DNA of 64,000 nucleotides from UBA4719 sp035654835 (GCA_035654835.1 DASRVZ010000082.1:11784-75783), one strand, 5' to 3'; positions 16,669-25,291 are shown, numbered from the stretch's first letter. The notes: generated by a model from the sequence alone, not told the origin. Program-made: numbers and translations.

Positions 16669-17576
16669 GGCTGTTCTTTGCGGTAGTGGCGCAGGAACAG
16701 CTCCTCGAGCGTTGGCGGCGCGCTGGTCAGGCTGGTGACACCGCCAGCGCTCAGCGCCGCCATCAGCGCCGGCATGCCTGTGTCCTCCACGCTGGCCGAG
16801 ATCCGTTGGCCCCGCACCACGACGTCGTGCACGCCGGGAAGGTCGGCAAGGCCCTCGGGCACGTTGGTCAGATCGGCGGACACCGCCGTGAGGGCAAGGT
16901 GGCGGAGCTCAGCCATCGTGCCGCTCTCCACCACAACGCCTTCGCGGATGATGGTCACCCGGTCGCACAGAGCCTCCACCTCGCTGAGCGTGTGGCTGCT
17001 CAGCAGCACGGTGCGGCCGTCGCCCCGCACCTCATTGATGTAGCCGCGGAACTGCGCCTCCATCAGGGGGTCCAGGCCCAAGGTGGGCTCGTCCAGGAGC
17101 AGCAGCTCGACGTCGCTGGCCAGCGCGGCCACCAGTGCGACCTTCTGCCGGTTGCCCTTGGAGTAGGCCCGACCTTTCCTCGTCGGATCCAGCTCGAAAC
17201 GTTCGAGGAGGCTGTCCCGCCGCTGCGGGTCCAGTCCGCCGCGCAGCCGGCCCAGGAGGTCGATCACCTCACCGCCGCTGAGGTTGGGCCACAGCGCCAC
17301 GTCACCGGGCACGTAGGCCAGTCTCCGGTGCAGAGCCACGGCGTCGGTCCAGGGATCACCGCCAAGGACTCGCATCTCGCCGGCATCGGCCCGCAGAAGA
17401 CCGAGCAGCAGCCGCAAGGTGGTGGTCTTGCCCGCGCCGTTGGGTCCCAGGAATCCATGCACCTCCCCCTGGGCCACACTCAGATTCAGTCCGTTGAGTG
17501 CCTTCGTCCGACCGAAGGACTTGACCAGACCAACCACGTCGATGACTGCTGCCGGGTTACTTGACTGAGCGTCCAC
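16665..17576 (-). CDS. ABC transporter ATP-binding protein
   Basis: The protein is 303 aa from GTG 17576. Walker A is GPNGAGKTTT, the signature region YSKGNRQKVALVAAL, Walker B LLLLDEPTLGLDP, and the switch His is in LLSSHTLSEVEAL. A C-terminal DrrA-type extension of about 80 residues follows. It belongs to the drug-export ATPase group and pairs with the permease gene that overlaps its stop. The start lies only 4 bp after the epimerase stop, indicating co-transcription with the genes upstream. Confidence 0.9.
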   Translation of the reverse strand: MDAQSSNPAAVIDVVGLVKSFGRTKALNGLNLSVAQGEVHGFLGPNGAGKTTTLRLLLGLLRADAGEMRVLGGDPWTDAVALHRRLAYVPGDVALWPNLSGGEVIDLLGRLRGGLDPQRRDSLLERFELDPTRKGRAYSKGNRQKVALVAALASDVELLLLDEPTLGLDPLMEAQFRGYINEVRGDGRTVLLSSHTLSEVEALCDRVTIIREGVVVESGTMAELRHLALTAVSADLTNVPEGLADLPGVHDVVVRGQRISASVEDTGMPALMAALSAGGVTSLTSAPPTLEELFLRHYRKEQP

Positions 17577-17580
17577 AGGG

Positions 17581-19134
17581 TCAAGATAGACCCCGCCTCA
17601 GAGGCCTGTCTGACGTTTGGGACTGCCCCTCGGCGGCCCGGGCGATGTTGCGCTGCATTCCACCGAAGACGACACCATGGAAGGGACGGATGATCGCCCA
17701 GTAGACGTGCCCTGCCAGGCCTCGAGGGTGGAAGAGCGCCCGCTGCCGGAACAGGGTCCGCCCTTGGTCATCGGTGTCGATGATGAGCTCGAGCCAGGCC
17801 AGCCCGGGCAGTCGCATCTCGGCGCGCAGGCGCAGGAGGTGAAGGTCGTCGACGTCCTCGACCCGCCACCAGTCGAGGGCATCTCCGACGGTCAGTTCCA
17901 TGGGGTCTCGGCGACCGCGGCGCAGCCCCGGCCCGCCGAATACACGGTCGAGCAGGCCACGGGCCCACCACCCGAGTCGCCATGAGTACCAGCCGTGTTC
18001 GCCTCCGATCCCTTCGATGACGGACCACAGCTGATCCGGCGTGGCGTCGACCAGGCTCTCTCGTTCGTCGACGTACAGCGAGCCTCCGGCCCATTCGGGG
18101 TCGCTCGGCATCGGGTCGCTCGGCGCACCGGCGGTCGCGGCGGAGGACCACGACGTGGTCACCCGGCGGTCATGGATGCGCCGAAGAGCAAGCTCGACGG
18201 CACGTCGGAAACCTGTGAGGCCCTCGTCGGGGTCCGGAACGTACGTTGCGATGTCATGTTCCTTGCAGACGACCTCGTTGATGAGACTCTCCACCAAAGG
18301 CCGGGCAATGCTGTTGGGAACGGGCGTCACCAAACCGACCCAGTGGCTCGACAACGAGGGGGTAAACAGCGGAAGGGCTGCGACGCGTCGCGGTTTCAGA
18401 CCGGCGATCCCGGCATAGGCGGCCATCATCTGCCGGTAGGTCAGGACGTCCGGTCCACCGATGTCGAAGCCGCGGTTCACCTCCGGTGGCATGCTGGCCG
18501 ATCCCACCAGGTAGCGCAGGACGTCTTTGACCGAGATCGGCTGGATCCGGGTGTCGACCCAGCGGGGCGTGATCATGACCGGCAGACGCTCGGTGAGGTA
18601 GCGCAGCATCTCGAACGACGCAGATCCCGAACCGATGATGACGGCCGCGCGAAGGACTGTCGTGGGAACTCCGCTGGCCAGCAGGATCTCGCCGACCTCC
18701 TTGCGGGACTCCAGATGCGGACTCAGCTTCTCCGCCTCGGGGTATAACCCGCCGAGATACACGATCCGGCTGATCTTGCAAGCCCGAGCCGCCAAGGCGA
18801 AGTTGCGAGCATGCGCCCGGTCGAGGGCCTCGAAGTCCGCACCCGTTCCCAGGGAGTGGATGAGGTAGTAGGCCACGCCCACCCCACGCAACGCCTCGGT
18901 CAGCGCGTCCGGGTCGGCAGCGTCCCCCCGGACGATCTCCACCTGGTCATGCCACTCGCGGTCGGCCAGGTTGCGGGGCTGACGGGTCACGACCCGAACG
19001 CGGAAGCCGGCAGCGAGCAGCTCCGGGACCAGACGACCACCGATGTATCCGGTGGCGCCCGTCACCAGCACGAGCGGGCGCGCGGACGGAGCGGGTTCTG
19101 TTGTCACGAGCGAGACCTCATGGTCGGGACTCAT
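17581..19134 (-). CDS. NAD(P)-binding epimerase/SDR protein with C-terminal DUF2867 domain
   Basis: The protein is 517 aa from ATG 19134. The N-terminal Rossmann domain has LVTGATGYIGG at about residues 24-34, VRGDAADPDAL, and YYLIHSLG, the atypical SDR pattern of NmrA/YtfG-like proteins. Residues from about 345 (SLYVDERESLVDATPDQLW through HVYWAIIRPFHGVVFGGM) form the DUF2867 SRPBCC-like domain with a hydrophobic C-terminal segment. The reaction is unknown; a lipid or isoprenoid-type substrate is a guess. It starts 13 bp after the SRPBCC stop. Confidence 0.82.
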   Translation of the reverse strand: MSPDHEVSLVTTEPAPSARPLVLVTGATGYIGGRLVPELLAAGFRVRVVTRQPRNLADREWHDQVEIVRGDAADPDALTEALRGVGVAYYLIHSLGTGADFEALDRAHARNFALAARACKISRIVYLGGLYPEAEKLSPHLESRKEVGEILLASGVPTTVLRAAVIIGSGSASFEMLRYLTERLPVMITPRWVDTRIQPISVKDVLRYLVGSASMPPEVNRGFDIGGPDVLTYRQMMAAYAGIAGLKPRRVAALPLFTPSLSSHWVGLVTPVPNSIARPLVESLINEVVCKEHDIATYVPDPDEGLTGFRRAVELALRRIHDRRVTTSWSSAATAGAPSDPMPSDPEWAGGSLYVDERESLVDATPDQLWSVIEGIGGEHGWYSWRLGWWARGLLDRVFGGPGLRRGRRDPMELTVGDALDWWRVEDVDDLHLLRLRAEMRLPGLAWLELIIDTDDQGRTLFRQRALFHPRGLAGHVYWAIIRPFHGVVFGGMQRNIARAAEGQSQTSDRPLRRGLS

Positions 19135-19147
19135 GGTCGGACGAACC

Positions 19148-19591
19148 TCACAGCCGGGCGAGGGCGGCGGCCATGCCGGTCTCGGCCTCGTCGCCCAGCC
19201 GTTTGAAAGCCGGTTTCAGGAACGGCGCGAAGATCCGGGTCATGCCCTTGAAGGTGAAGTCGGCCGTGTAGGTCACCTCGGTGCCGGTGGCCGATGCGCC
19301 GCTGGCAACCTCCTCGAAGGTCATGGTGTCGTGGGCGATGACCGTCTTGTTCTCGCCGCGAAGGGCGATGCGTTGGTTCGGGACCAGCTCCTGCACGACG
19401 TAGGTCAGCTGCGTCTCGCGTCCGGCGAAGGTCGAGGTGTTCAGGTACTCGGTCCCGAAGCCTCCGTCGCCGCTGGTCCGACTGGTCTTGACCGTGCCCG
19501 GGTCCCACTCGGTGGTCGTGGTGAAGTCCGACAGGTAGGAAAAGACCTTGTCCACAGGTTTGTCGACGGTGACGGTCAGTTGCACTCTCAT
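19148..19591 (-). CDS. SRPBCC/polyketide-cyclase-like lipid-binding protein
   Basis: The protein is 147 aa. It begins MRVQLTVTVDKPVDKVFSYLSDFTTTTEWDPG, the standard helix-grip opening of the family, and ends in a long amphipathic helix (RIFAPFLKPAFKRLGDEAE). The START-like cavity usually holds a hydrophobic ligand. Its ATG overlaps the TspO stop (ATGA). Within this operon it may carry or shield a lipid or isoprenoid intermediate; that role is inferred from neighbours only. Confidence 0.82.
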   Translation of the reverse strand: MRVQLTVTVDKPVDKVFSYLSDFTTTTEWDPGTVKTSRTSGDGGFGTEYLNTSTFAGRETQLTYVVQELVPNQRIALRGENKTVIAHDTMTFEEVASGASATGTEVTYTADFTFKGMTRIFAPFLKPAFKRLGDEAETGMAAALARL

Positions 19592-20082
19592 GTGTGTCCT
19601 TCCGGGTTGCCTTCTGGGTTGCGCCGGGCGATGGCTGCGTTCAGGGCGGTGGCGAAGGCGACCCACCCGGCATACGGCATCAGCATCCTGGATGCGGGGG
19701 AGTCCACCTTGGCCACTCGCCGGGTCAGGTCGATGGTTGAGGCTTCCAGCACGAGGATCTCCGCGAGAGCCCACCGTGGGCGACGGGCCTTGAAGAACAA
19801 CCAGTTCCAGCCCGCGTTGAGCACCAAGTTGGCGCCGAAGGCCGTGGCGAATGCTCGGCGTTCCCCGGGCCCCTCCAACCGGTCCAAGGTGCGGGCGGAG
19901 GCCAGGGCCATCAGCCCATAGAGGGTTGTCCACGCTGGGCCGAAGGCGGCTCCGGGTGGTTGCCAAGCCGGTTTGTCGAGATCGCGGTACCAGCCGGATG
20001 TGACGTCCGTGCCGAGCACGCCGACCACTGCGGTGGCCGCGACCGCGGCGGACGTGCGCCGGAGATGGAGAGGGGGCTTCAT
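19588..20082 (-). CDS. tspO: TspO/MBR family tryptophan-rich sensory protein
   Basis: The protein is 164 aa. ATG 20082 is fixed by its ATGA overlap with the SDR stop. Five hydrophobic segments are visible. Hallmarks are WYRDLDKPAWQPPGAAFGPAWTTLYGLMALA and LVLNAGWNWLFFKARRPRWALAEI (quoted in part), typical of TspO. TspO proteins bind porphyrins and cholesterol-like molecules in membranes, and in Rhodobacter they affect light/oxygen control of pigment genes. Presence in an operon next to a photoreceptor regulator fits that theme. Confidence 0.88.
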   Translation of the reverse strand: MKPPLHLRRTSAAVAATAVVGVLGTDVTSGWYRDLDKPAWQPPGAAFGPAWTTLYGLMALASARTLDRLEGPGERRAFATAFGANLVLNAGWNWLFFKARRPRWALAEILVLEASTIDLTRRVAKVDSPASRMLMPYAGWVAFATALNAAIARRNPEGNPEGHT

Positions 20083-20894
20083 GTTCCCGGGCCATCCGAC
20101 GTTCGCGAGCCGCTGGGCGTTCGCGAGCCGTCCTGCGTTCGCGAGCCGTCGGGCGGGGAGCTGCGGCTCCACAGTCTTGACCACATGCTGACGGGCACGA
20201 GGCGGGCGGCCTTCATCAGGATGGCCATCGGTGCCGGAAACACGATCTCGGCACGCTCGCGCTCGAGCCCGTCACAGATCGCGCGGGCGGCGGTGTCGGC
20301 CTCGATGATGAAGGGCATCGGGAAGGTGTTGCCGGCGGTCGCGTCCGTGCGGACGAAGCCGGGGCAGATGGTGGTGACACGGACTCCGCTGCGGGCGACG
20401 TGGATGCGCAAGGACTCGAGCAGGTTGATCTGCGCTGCCTTGGTCGCGCCGTAGGCCTCCGATCCGGCAAGTCCCCGGTAACCGGCGACGGAGGCGATGC
20501 CGGCGATGACGCCGGAGCGTCGAGCCAGCATCTGGGGAAGCACCGCCGCGATGGCGTTGCTCATACCGATGAGGTTGACCTCGACGTGCCGGTTGAAGAT
20601 CTCCGTGTCCCAGCCGTGGGGCGACATCTGCTTCCAGTAGGCGGCGGACAGAACCACCAGGTCGATCGGTCCGAGCTCGTCACGGATGTGGGACGCAACC
20701 GCAGTCAGGGAAGCGGCGTCGGTGACGTCGGCGGCCAAGGCGAGCATCGTGCCGGCTGACACCTCGTCGAGCTCATCCTGACGCCTGGCCGAGATAGCAA
20801 CCTTGGCTCCCCGGGACTGCAGCTCGCGGGCGACGGCAGCGCCGATCCCGCTCGACCCGCCGACGACCCACGCGACCTTGCCGTTCAGGTCCAT
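20079..20894 (-). CDS. Short-chain dehydrogenase/reductase with repetitive C-terminal tail
   Basis: The protein is 271 aa from ATG 20894. The nucleotide-binding motif is VVGGSSGIG, with LAADVTD following. The catalytic tetrad region is IAGIASVAGYRG with the YGATK (YxxxK) motif, then CPGFVRTDA. The substrate is unknown. The last 25 residues are a low-complexity tail repeating DGSRTQ-like hexamers, encoded by three 18-bp DNA repeats (20100-20153). The start overlaps the end of the methyltransferase gene by 10 bases; the stop overlaps tspO. Confidence 0.87.
   Translation of the reverse strand: MDLNGKVAWVVGGSSGIGAAVARELQSRGAKVAISARRQDELDEVSAGTMLALAADVTDAASLTAVASHIRDELGPIDLVVLSAAYWKQMSPHGWDTEIFNRHVEVNLIGMSNAIAAVLPQMLARRSGVIAGIASVAGYRGLAGSEAYGATKAAQINLLESLRIHVARSGVRVTTICPGFVRTDATAGNTFPMPFIIEADTAARAICDGLERERAEIVFPAPMAILMKAARLVPVSMWSRLWSRSSPPDGSRTQDGSRTPSGSRTSDGPGT
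20100..20153. repeat. Three 18-bp direct repeats in the SDR 3' end
   Basis: CGTTCGCGAGCCG recurs at 20100, 20118 and 20136 with an 18-bp period. In the SDR frame it encodes SRT-containing hexapeptides. It looks like slippage expansion of a C-terminal tail. Confidence 0.7.
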
Positions 20895-22162
20895 GCCGGC
20901 TCTCGCGTCATCTGTAGCTGGCTCACGCCGAGGTAGCCGGTCCGGAAGCCGGCCTCGCAGTACGCGAGGTAGAACTCCCACATCCGGCGGAAGGTCTCGT
21001 CGAACCCCAGTTGGTGGATCCGGGGCCACTGATCGTTGAAGCGTTCACGCCAGAGGTGCAGGGTGCGCGCGTAATGCTGGCCGAGCTCGCGCCGCTGTGT
21101 GACGCGCAGCGTGGTGTGGGCGGCCAGCGTCTCGTCGATGGACTGAAGTGACGGGATGATGCCGCCCGGGAAGATGTACTTCTGGATCCAGCTGAACGAG
21201 CGTTTGGTTGCGAGGACCCGCTCGTGCGCCATCGTGATGGCCTGGATGCTGACCTTTCCACCAGGGGCGAGCAGTCGGTCAATCGTCGCGAAATACGTTG
21301 GCCAGTACTCCTCTCCCACCGCCTCGATCATCTCCACGCTGACGATCGCGTCGTACTCACCCTCGACCTCGCGGTAGTCCTGCAGGCGCAGGTCCACCCG
21401 GTCGGACAGCCCGGCCTCTGCAACCCGCGCGGCAGCGAAGGCCAGCTGTTCGGCCGAGATGGTCACCGTGGTGACCTGTGCGCCGCGTTGTGCCGCCCGT
21501 ATGGCGAGTGCTCCCCATCCGGTGCCGATCTCCAGCAGGCGTGTCCCCGTCCCGACTCCCGCATAGTCAAGAACCCCGTCGATCTTGCGAAGCTGCGCCT
21601 CCTCGAGCCCCGTCGCGGTGGCTGCTTCTGTGGTGGCTGCTTCTGTGGTGGGTCCACTCTCGTCGAACCAGGCTGCCGAGTAGCTCATCGTGGGATCCAG
21701 GAAAGCCTCGAACAGGTCGTTGCTGAGGTCGTAGTGAGCGCGGACGTTGTCGCGAGACCCGTGGAGCGTGTTCTCGTGGCTGGGCGGGATCCGCTTGTCG
21801 ACGACGGTCCTCAACCGCTGCAAAGGTTGGGGGACAAGCCTTGTGAGGCGGGCGGCGAACGGTGTGAGCAGGTCGGCGAGGTCCGTGCCGGAGCCGGCTC
21901 GCCAGTCCCCGGCCATGTAGGCCTCACCCAAACCGATCTTGGCGTCGCGGCCGAGTCGGGCGAACAAAGCGGGCGGCCGTATGACGTCGAATACGGGGGA
22001 GTCGGGGGAGCCGGCACCGATCCTCGCTCCGTTGGGATACGTGACCCTGACGGGCATCCGGCGGACGGTGCGCTCCAGAAGGAACCGGGCGATGGTGGCG
22101 GCCAACGGAGCCCTCGGCGGATGCGTGATGGAGGCCCACCTGACGGCAGTGGAGGCGGTCAT
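20885..22162 (-). CDS. Cyclopropane-fatty-acyl-phospholipid synthase family methyltransferase
   Basis: The protein is 425 aa from ATG 22162, with AGGAAGG upstream overlapping the end of the DUF1365 gene. The lipid-binding N-terminal domain is followed by HYDLSNDLFEAFLDPTMSYS. The SAM motif is LLEIGTGWGALAIRAA, with VSVEMIEAVGEEYWPTYF and IFPGGIIPS after it. These are typical CFA/UfaM-like features. Such enzymes add a methyl or methylene group to unsaturated acyl chains of membrane phospholipids. A short EAATT repeat (about residues 171-181) is a local slippage expansion. Confidence 0.9.
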   Translation of the reverse strand: MTASTAVRWASITHPPRAPLAATIARFLLERTVRRMPVRVTYPNGARIGAGSPDSPVFDVIRPPALFARLGRDAKIGLGEAYMAGDWRAGSGTDLADLLTPFAARLTRLVPQPLQRLRTVVDKRIPPSHENTLHGSRDNVRAHYDLSNDLFEAFLDPTMSYSAAWFDESGPTTEAATTEAATATGLEEAQLRKIDGVLDYAGVGTGTRLLEIGTGWGALAIRAAQRGAQVTTVTISAEQLAFAAARVAEAGLSDRVDLRLQDYREVEGEYDAIVSVEMIEAVGEEYWPTYFATIDRLLAPGGKVSIQAITMAHERVLATKRSFSWIQKYIFPGGIIPSLQSIDETLAAHTTLRVTQRRELGQHYARTLHLWRERFNDQWPRIHQLGFDETFRRMWEFYLAYCEAGFRTGYLGVSQLQMTREPAWT

Positions 22163-22163
22163 C

Positions 22164-22967
22164 TCAGACCCCTTCCTGGGGTTCGTGTATCGGGCGGCGC
22201 ACAATCGGAAGGCGGCGCAGCCAGAGCCAGATGCCATGCATCCGGATCATGGCTGAGATCTGTTGCGGCATCAAGGGTTTGCGGACGATCTGACCCATCA
22301 CCGCCATCCGCGTCGCTGGCTTCGGGCGGCCGCGAAAGGTCGCAGTGAACGCCACCTTCCCCTCCCTGCGCAGGATGACCGTGCTGGACACGACCGCTGG
22401 CGAGAGTCCGAACCGCATTTCGTAGCGGCCGCTCACGTCGAAGAAAGGCGACACGTACAGCGACTTGTCCGCGGTGGCAACCCCGGATGCGTCGGGGGGC
22501 AGGAGGTAGACGTGCCTCTCGCCATACGTGTTGTGGACCTCGGCCACGATGCAGGCCAAAGAGTTGTTCGCCTCGAAGCACCAAAAGACCGACAACGGGT
22601 CGAACACATGGCCCAGGACTCGGGCGTTGGCGAGCATGACGATCCGGCTCGACTCACCGAGGCTGATGCCGTTCAGGGAGAGGCAGCGCTCGACATTCGC
22701 CTTTATCGACAGGTCGGGGTCGCCGAGATGGTCACCCGCGCTGAAGCTGGCGAATGGCTTGAGGTACCAAGGCATTTCGGGCAGGGCGTCCAGGTCGACC
22801 AGCCACTGGTAGACGCCGTGACGGAACGCGTGGCGCACCGGTCCGCCTCGGTGGTGCGCGACGTGTCCGGCCACGAGCGCCGGAAGGACGGGCAGCGTCG
22901 GCACGGTGCGCTGGCTGGCCCGCCGGGCTGTTGTCGGCGGGGCGCTTGTCAGCGGGGCGGTGGTCAC
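22164..22967 (-). CDS. DUF1365 family protein (COG3496)
   Basis: The protein is 267 aa. GTG 22967 is set by the GTGA overlap with the FAD gene stop. Family motifs are FRHGVYQWLVDLD, NGISLGESSRIVMLANARVLGHVFDPLSVFWCF (quoted in part), VHNTYGERHVYLL and KSLYVSPFFDVSGRYEM. No function is established. The family almost always lies between a COG2907 FAD protein and a cyclopropane-type methyltransferase, exactly as here. The stop is 1 bp before the methyltransferase start. Confidence 0.88.
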   Translation of the reverse strand: MTTAPLTSAPPTTARRASQRTVPTLPVLPALVAGHVAHHRGGPVRHAFRHGVYQWLVDLDALPEMPWYLKPFASFSAGDHLGDPDLSIKANVERCLSLNGISLGESSRIVMLANARVLGHVFDPLSVFWCFEANNSLACIVAEVHNTYGERHVYLLPPDASGVATADKSLYVSPFFDVSGRYEMRFGLSPAVVSSTVILRREGKVAFTATFRGRPKPATRMAVMGQIVRKPLMPQQISAMIRMHGIWLWLRRLPIVRRPIHEPQEGV

Positions 22968-24289
22968 CAGGTCACCCCGAAGTGCCGGGCCGCCTCGACG
23001 CCGGAGCGACACCCGTCCTCGTGGAAGCCCCAGCCGTGGTACGCGCCGGCATACACGGTCCGGTCCGTGGCAAGAGCAGCCAGGTGAGACTGTGCGGCGA
23101 CCGACTCCGGCGTGAAGATCGGGTGCTCGTAGTCCATGACGGAGAGAACGCTGTCGGGATCGAGGTGTTCCCGCGCGTTGAGTGTGACGAGGTACTCCTG
23201 CGGGGAGGTGTGTCCCTGCAGGCGGTTCATCCAGTACGTCACGACGGTTGGCTCGTCCCGGAGCGCGCATGAGGACATGCGGTAGTTCCAGCTGGCCCGT
23301 GCCTCCGTGGCATCCGGCAGGACCGAGGCGTCGGTGTGCAGGACGGTCTCGTTGCGCGAGTAGCCGAACGCCTTGAGGGTCTGCACCTCCTGGTCGCTGG
23401 GATCGGTCAGCAGCCCAAGGGCCTGATCCGCGTGGGTCGCGATGACAACCCGGTCGAACAGGGTGACGGCTCCGGTGACGGTACGAATCTCGACACCGTC
23501 GGGCCGGCGGGTGACGTCGGTGACGGCCGCCGACCTGCGCACGTCCGGCAGCTTGGCGGCGAGGCGCTCGACATAGGTGCGTGAGCCGCCGGCGACGGTG
23601 TACCACTGCGGCGACCCGGTGACGCGCAGCATCCCGTGGTGGTCCAGGAACCGGAAGAGGTACCTCGCCGGGTACTGCAGGGCGACCTCTCGACCCGAGG
23701 ACCACACGCAGGACACGACCGGCACCGCATAGTGGGCGATGAAGTGCTCGGTGAAGCCCTCACGTTCCAGGAACTCGCCGTATGTCGTGAGGTCACCCTG
23801 GTCATCCATGTCACTCTCGTGGACGTCCTCAGCAGACTTCAGAAAGGCCGTCGCTCGGCGATGGAAACGCTTGACCTGCAACAACATTCGCAAGAACTGA
23901 GGGTCGAGCAGGCGGCGTGGCTGGGCCAGCATCCCACGCAGGCCCCGCCCCCCGGCATACTCCAGGCCGCAGTCCTCGCACCGGACGCTCATGCTCATCT
24001 CGGTGGGTCGCACCTCGACCTCGAGCTCGGCGAAGAGCTTGCGCAGCCATGGGTACGTCCGGTCGTTGTGGACGATGAACCCGCTGTCCACGGCGTGCTC
24101 GCTGCCGTCGGAGGCGGTGAGATCGTGGGTGTGGGCGTGACCGCCGAGGCGGTTGTCGGCCTCGAACAGGGTCACGTCGTGCGTGCGGTTCAACAGGTAG
24201 GCAGCGGTGAGGCCCGAGACGCCGGAGCCGATGACGGCCACGGAGGGTCGGGGGGACGCCGTGGCGGGCGTCTCGTTCGCTGGCTTCAT
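22964..24289 (-). CDS. FAD-dependent amine-oxidase-like protein (COG2907)
   Basis: The protein is 441 aa with AAAGGAG before ATG 24289. The dinucleotide motif is VAVIGSGVSGLTAAYLLN, ending in LFEADNRLGGHAHTHDL. DSGFIVHNDRTYPWL follows, and the C-terminal FAD-contact YAGAYHGWGFHEDGCRSG. COG2907 proteins act with a CFA-like methylase and DUF1365; a desaturase-like role on methylated acyl chains has been proposed for a Rhodobacter relative. It is the first gene of the nine-gene leftward run, facing the B12 photoreceptor regulator. Confidence 0.87.
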   Translation of the reverse strand: MKPANETPATASPRPSVAVIGSGVSGLTAAYLLNRTHDVTLFEADNRLGGHAHTHDLTASDGSEHAVDSGFIVHNDRTYPWLRKLFAELEVEVRPTEMSMSVRCEDCGLEYAGGRGLRGMLAQPRRLLDPQFLRMLLQVKRFHRRATAFLKSAEDVHESDMDDQGDLTTYGEFLEREGFTEHFIAHYAVPVVSCVWSSGREVALQYPARYLFRFLDHHGMLRVTGSPQWYTVAGGSRTYVERLAAKLPDVRRSAAVTDVTRRPDGVEIRTVTGAVTLFDRVVIATHADQALGLLTDPSDQEVQTLKAFGYSRNETVLHTDASVLPDATEARASWNYRMSSCALRDEPTVVTYWMNRLQGHTSPQEYLVTLNAREHLDPDSVLSVMDYEHPIFTPESVAAQSHLAALATDRTVYAGAYHGWGFHEDGCRSGVEAARHFGVTW

Positions 24290-24298
24290 CTCGTCTCC

Positions 24299-24320
24299 TT
24301 TGTCTAAGGTCTGTCTAAGG
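24299..24320. promoter_or_regulatory. Two 11-bp direct repeats (operator pair A)
   Basis: TTTGTCTAAGG (24299-24309) and TCTGTCTAAGG (24310-24320) differ at one base and abut exactly. They cover the expected transcript start of the leftward operon, between its -10 and RBS. The 11-bp period matches the direct-repeat operators of CarH-type regulators. Confidence 0.6.
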
Positions 24321-24322
24321 AG

Positions 24323-24351
24323 ACGCTACGGATGGTCTTAAGGGTTGTCAA
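24323..24351 (-). promoter_or_regulatory. Promoter of the leftward nine-gene operon
   Basis: A perfect -35 TTGACA (24351-24346), a 17-bp spacer and a -10 TAGCGT (24328-24323) are read on the minus strand. The start codon at 24289 lies 34 bp beyond the -10. Confidence 0.65.
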
Positions 24352-24365
24352 GAGTCCGTCAAATG
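24344..24365. promoter_or_regulatory. Two 11-bp direct repeats (operator pair B)
   Basis: GTTGTCAAGAG (24344-24354) and TCCGTCAAATG (24355-24365) share the GTC(T/A)A core of pair A in the same 11-bp register, 45 bp (about four helical turns) away. They overlap the leftward -35 and sit inside the rightward -35/-10 region, so one bound protein could block both promoters. Confidence 0.55.
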
Positions 24366-24375
24366 TTGGTAGAAT
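24345..24375 (+). promoter_or_regulatory. Promoter of the CarH/LitR-phr operon, probably leaderless
   Basis: -35 TTGTCA (24345-24350) and -10 TAGAAT (24370-24375) are separated by 19 bp, an over-long spacer of the MerR-controlled type. The -10 ends 7 bases before ATG 24383 and no Shine-Dalgarno is visible, so transcription likely begins at the start codon. Confidence 0.5.
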
Positions 24376-24382
24376 ATTCGAC

Positions 24383-25291
24383 ATGAACCACGAGAACGAA
24401 GCGGGCGTGCTGAGGATCGGTGAGCTGAGCCGTCGGGTCGGCGTCAGCGAGCATGTGCTGCGGGCCTGGGAGAGCCGCTACGGGCTGCTCAGCCCGGCCC
24501 GATCCAATGGTGGTTTCCGGCTGTACTCCGAGGACGACGAGAACCGGGTGCGTCGCATGCAGGCCCATCTCGCCGATGGTCTGGCAGCCGCGCAGGCTGC
24601 GAGCGCCGCCATCGCCGATGACCAACCCGGCAGCATCTCCCATCGCGCCCGGGCCGTCATCGACGCGGCTCCCCAGGCAGACCTGGCCGAGCGCGCCACC
24701 TCGCTGAGGCAATCGCTGGACGAGATGGACGAACCCGCGGCCCAGGCAGTGCTGGATCGACTGTTCACCGACTTCACCGTGGAGACGGTGTTCCGGGACG
24801 TGCTGATGCCCTATCTGCACGAGCTGGGTGCTCGGTGGGCGCAGGGCGCGGTCAGCGTGGGTCAGGAGCACTTCGCCAGTCACGTGGTCCGGGGGCGCCT
24901 GACGGGTCTGGCCCGCGGATGGGGAAACGGCCGTGGACCGCAGGCGCTACTGGCCTGCCCGCCCGATGAGTCGCACGACCTGGCCCTGCTCGTGTTCGGG
25001 ATCGTCCTCAACCGGAGGGGCTGGCGGGTTCGGTATCTCGGGGCGAGCACGCCGTTGCCGGACATGATCCGGGTGACCGCACAGACCCGTCCGAGCCTTG
25101 TTGTCCTGGCCGCGACGACGCCGGAGCGCTTTGCGGCAGTGCTGCCGGAGCTCTCGACGCTGGCCGAGATGGCGCCTCTTGTCCTGGCCGGTGCGGGTGC
25201 TACTACGGAGCTCGCCCAAAGCGTGGGTGCGCGCGTGCTGAGCGGGGACCCGGTGACCGCGGCCGAGAATCTCGTGGGTTCCCTGAGTTGA
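24383..25291 (+). CDS. CarH/LitR-type adenosylcobalamin photoreceptor regulator (MerR family)
   Basis: The protein is 302 aa. Residues 9-75 form a MerR wing-helix domain (LRIGELSRRVGVSEHVLRAWESRYGLL). Residues about 115-175 form the four-helix B12 cap carrying W152-x9-E162-H163, the Wx9EH signature of light-sensing CarH. The cobalamin-binding domain has His198 in PPDESHD. The W152 to H198 spacing of 46 equals W131 to H177 in Thermus CarH. Such proteins repress target promoters in the dark as AdoB12 tetramers and fall apart in light. The photolyase gene overlaps its stop (TTGA), and the divergent operon is the probable target. Confidence 0.9.
   Translation: MNHENEAGVLRIGELSRRVGVSEHVLRAWESRYGLLSPARSNGGFRLYSEDDENRVRRMQAHLADGLAAAQAASAAIADDQPGSISHRARAVIDAAPQADLAERATSLRQSLDEMDEPAAQAVLDRLFTDFTVETVFRDVLMPYLHELGARWAQGAVSVGQEHFASHVVRGRLTGLARGWGNGRGPQALLACPPDESHDLALLVFGIVLNRRGWRVRYLGASTPLPDMIRVTAQTRPSLVVLAATTPERFAAVLPELSTLAEMAPLVLAGAGATTELAQSVGARVLSGDPVTAAENLVGSLS

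Noticed and set aside
19118..19138. GGGACTCATGGTCGG near the epimerase start
   Set aside because: It is formed by a short CATGGTCGG direct repeat within coding sequence; the second half does not match GTCCC or GGCCC.
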